Origin: Pseudomonas hygromyciniae
Lineage (GTDB): Bacteria > Pseudomonadota > Gammaproteobacteria > Pseudomonadales > Pseudomonadaceae
Reading direction: 5' to 3'
Assembly: GCF_016925675.1 (NCBI RefSeq)
Contig: NZ_CP070506.1
Coordinates: 1,982,501-2,046,500 of the forward strand
DNA: 64,000 nucleotides
Below the pieces are notes generated by a model that was not told the DNA's origin, did not search any database, and saw only the letters and a program-made list of their open reading frames with translations. Of the stretch, positions 63,252 to 64,000 are shown piece after piece. A program made the translations under genes and the position numbers. How positions within the stretch are numbered: the stretch's first letter is position 1; each line of letters starts with the position of its first letter.

Positions 63252-64000
63252 TCAATCCAACGCAGGCAGGCCGAAAAACTCACGGGCGCAGGCGGTGCTG
63301 TGTTGGGCCAGGTCTTCCAGGCTTTCTTCGCGGTGCAGGGCCACTTCGCGCAACACCTCTGGCAAGTAGGCTGGCTCATTGCGCCCGTTCTTCGGTTTGG
63401 GCCGCAGGGTGCGCGGTAGCAGGTAGGGCGCGTCGCTTTCCAGCATCAGGCGGCCCCGGGGGATTTCCCTGACCAGCGGGTGCAGGTGCGTGCCACGGCG
63501 TTCGTCACAGATCCAGCCGGTGATACCGATATGCAGGTCCAGATCGAGGTAGCTGAACAGCGCACGTTGTTCGCCAGTGAAGCAGTGCACCACCGCGGCG
63601 GGCAGTTGATCACGGTAATCGCGCAGGATCTCCAGCAGGCGCTGGTTGGCGTCCCGTTCATGGAGAAACACCGGCAAGCGCAATTCGACGGCCAATGCCA
63701 GGTGGGCTTCGAGGACTTTTTCCTGCTGGGGGCGGGGTGAGAAATCACGGTTGAAGTCCAGCCCGCATTCACCCACGGCCCGCACCCGGTCCTGGCTGAG
63801 CAGGTCGCGCAGTTGCCGTGCACTGTCGGCGTTCCAGTCGCTGGCGCTATGGGGGTGAATGCCTGCGGTGCAGAACAATCGTCGGGCGCTTGGATCCCAG
63901 CGCTGGCACAGGTCCAGGGCTTGTTCGCTGCCGGGCACGCTGGTGCCGGTGACGACCAGTTGGCCCACGCCGGCGGCATAGGCGCGGTCGAGCACGGCCT
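63252..64000 (-). CDS. TatD family metal-dependent hydrolase, C-terminal part (gene continues past the window)
   Basis: The frame is open to the window end, so the true start lies beyond base 64000; about 249 residues are visible. TatD proteins are TIM-barrel metallo-nucleases of the amidohydrolase superfamily. Motifs seen: [33 protein letters not shown] and LESDAPYL, all of which carry metal ligands. An internal GTG at 63995 is not the start. Confidence 0.93.
   Translation of the reverse strand, partial: AVLDRAYAAGVGQLVVTGTSVPGSEQALDLCQRWDPSARRLFCTAGIHPHSASDWNADSARQLRDLLSQDRVRAVGECGLDFNRDFSPRPQQEKVLEAHLALAVELRLPVFLHERDANQRLLEILRDYRDQLPAAVVHCFTGEQRALFSYLDLDLHIGITGWICDERRGTHLHPLVREIPRGRLMLESDAPYLLPRTLRPKPKNGRNEPAYLPEVLREVALHREESLEDLAQHSTACAREFFGLPALD

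Noticed and set aside
1..64000. CRISPR arrays, tRNA or rRNA genes, prophage or toxin-antitoxin modules
   Set aside because: I looked for regularly spaced repeats, tRNA-like cloverleaf ends and phage or toxin signatures and saw none. The palindromic repeats present are REP elements.

Overview
The window is chromosomal DNA from a Pseudomonas, most likely of the P. fluorescens group. The gene order gyrA-serC-pheA-hisC-tyrA/aroA-cmk-rpsA-ihfB is the standard pseudomonad one, the tyrA-aroA fusion is typical of the genus, the O-antigen locus sits between ihfB and wbpM, and the intergenic repeats are pseudomonad REP palindromes with GGGAGC-GGGCTTGC-type arms.

Layout. 1-10.7 kb: high-GC core genes for DNA topology (gyrA 3' part), serine and aromatic amino acid synthesis (serC, pheA, hisC, tyrA-aroA), cmk, rpsA with a structured autoregulatory leader, ihfB, and a small LapA-domain membrane protein. 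11-46.4 kb: a large O-antigen locus. It holds wzz; an IS66-family element beside a decapitated phosphatase; an acyltransferase gene split by an IS30-family element; a minus-strand three-gene cassette that looks like a Gtr-type O-antigen modification module; a complete legionaminic-acid pathway (legB, legC, legG, legI, legH, ptmE, ptmF, legF, ptmA); an AT-rich block with wzy, wzx and a candidate legionaminic-acid transferase; the WbpG-HisH-HisF amidotransferase set; fnlABC and wbuB for L-FucNAc; and wbpV, wbpL and wbpM for the first sugar and repeat-unit initiation. 46.4-49.3 kb: comEA, a TetR regulator, a DUF2897 peptide and an ethanolamine-type permease. 49.5-57.6 kb: the kdpFABCDE potassium uptake operon. 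57.6-64 kb: a REP-rich spacer, a patatin-like phospholipase, a lipoprotein, a CHAD protein, a thioesterase, a Mpo1-like protein, a chemoreceptor and the 3' part of a TatD-family hydrolase.

How the parts fit. WbpM, WbpV and WbpL would start the repeat with a QuiNAc/FucNAc-type sugar. WbuB would add L-FucNAc made by FnlABC. The unrecognised transferase at 33.5-34.8 kb would add a legionaminic acid, which WbpG/HisH/HisF could convert to an acetamidino form. Wzx, Wzy and Wzz would export, polymerise and set chain length. Three sugars and three transferases match; this is inference.

A data-quality pattern matters for reading everything else. About 20 reading-frame breaks lie in single-base runs, in housekeeping genes (kdpD, kdpE, comEA, a CHAD gene) as well as in O-antigen genes. 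In ptmA, wzy, wzx and the candidate transferase, altering only homopolymer lengths restores full-length proteins of family-typical size. Most of these pseudogene calls are therefore probably consensus errors rather than decay. The IS30 and IS66 disruptions are real structural changes.
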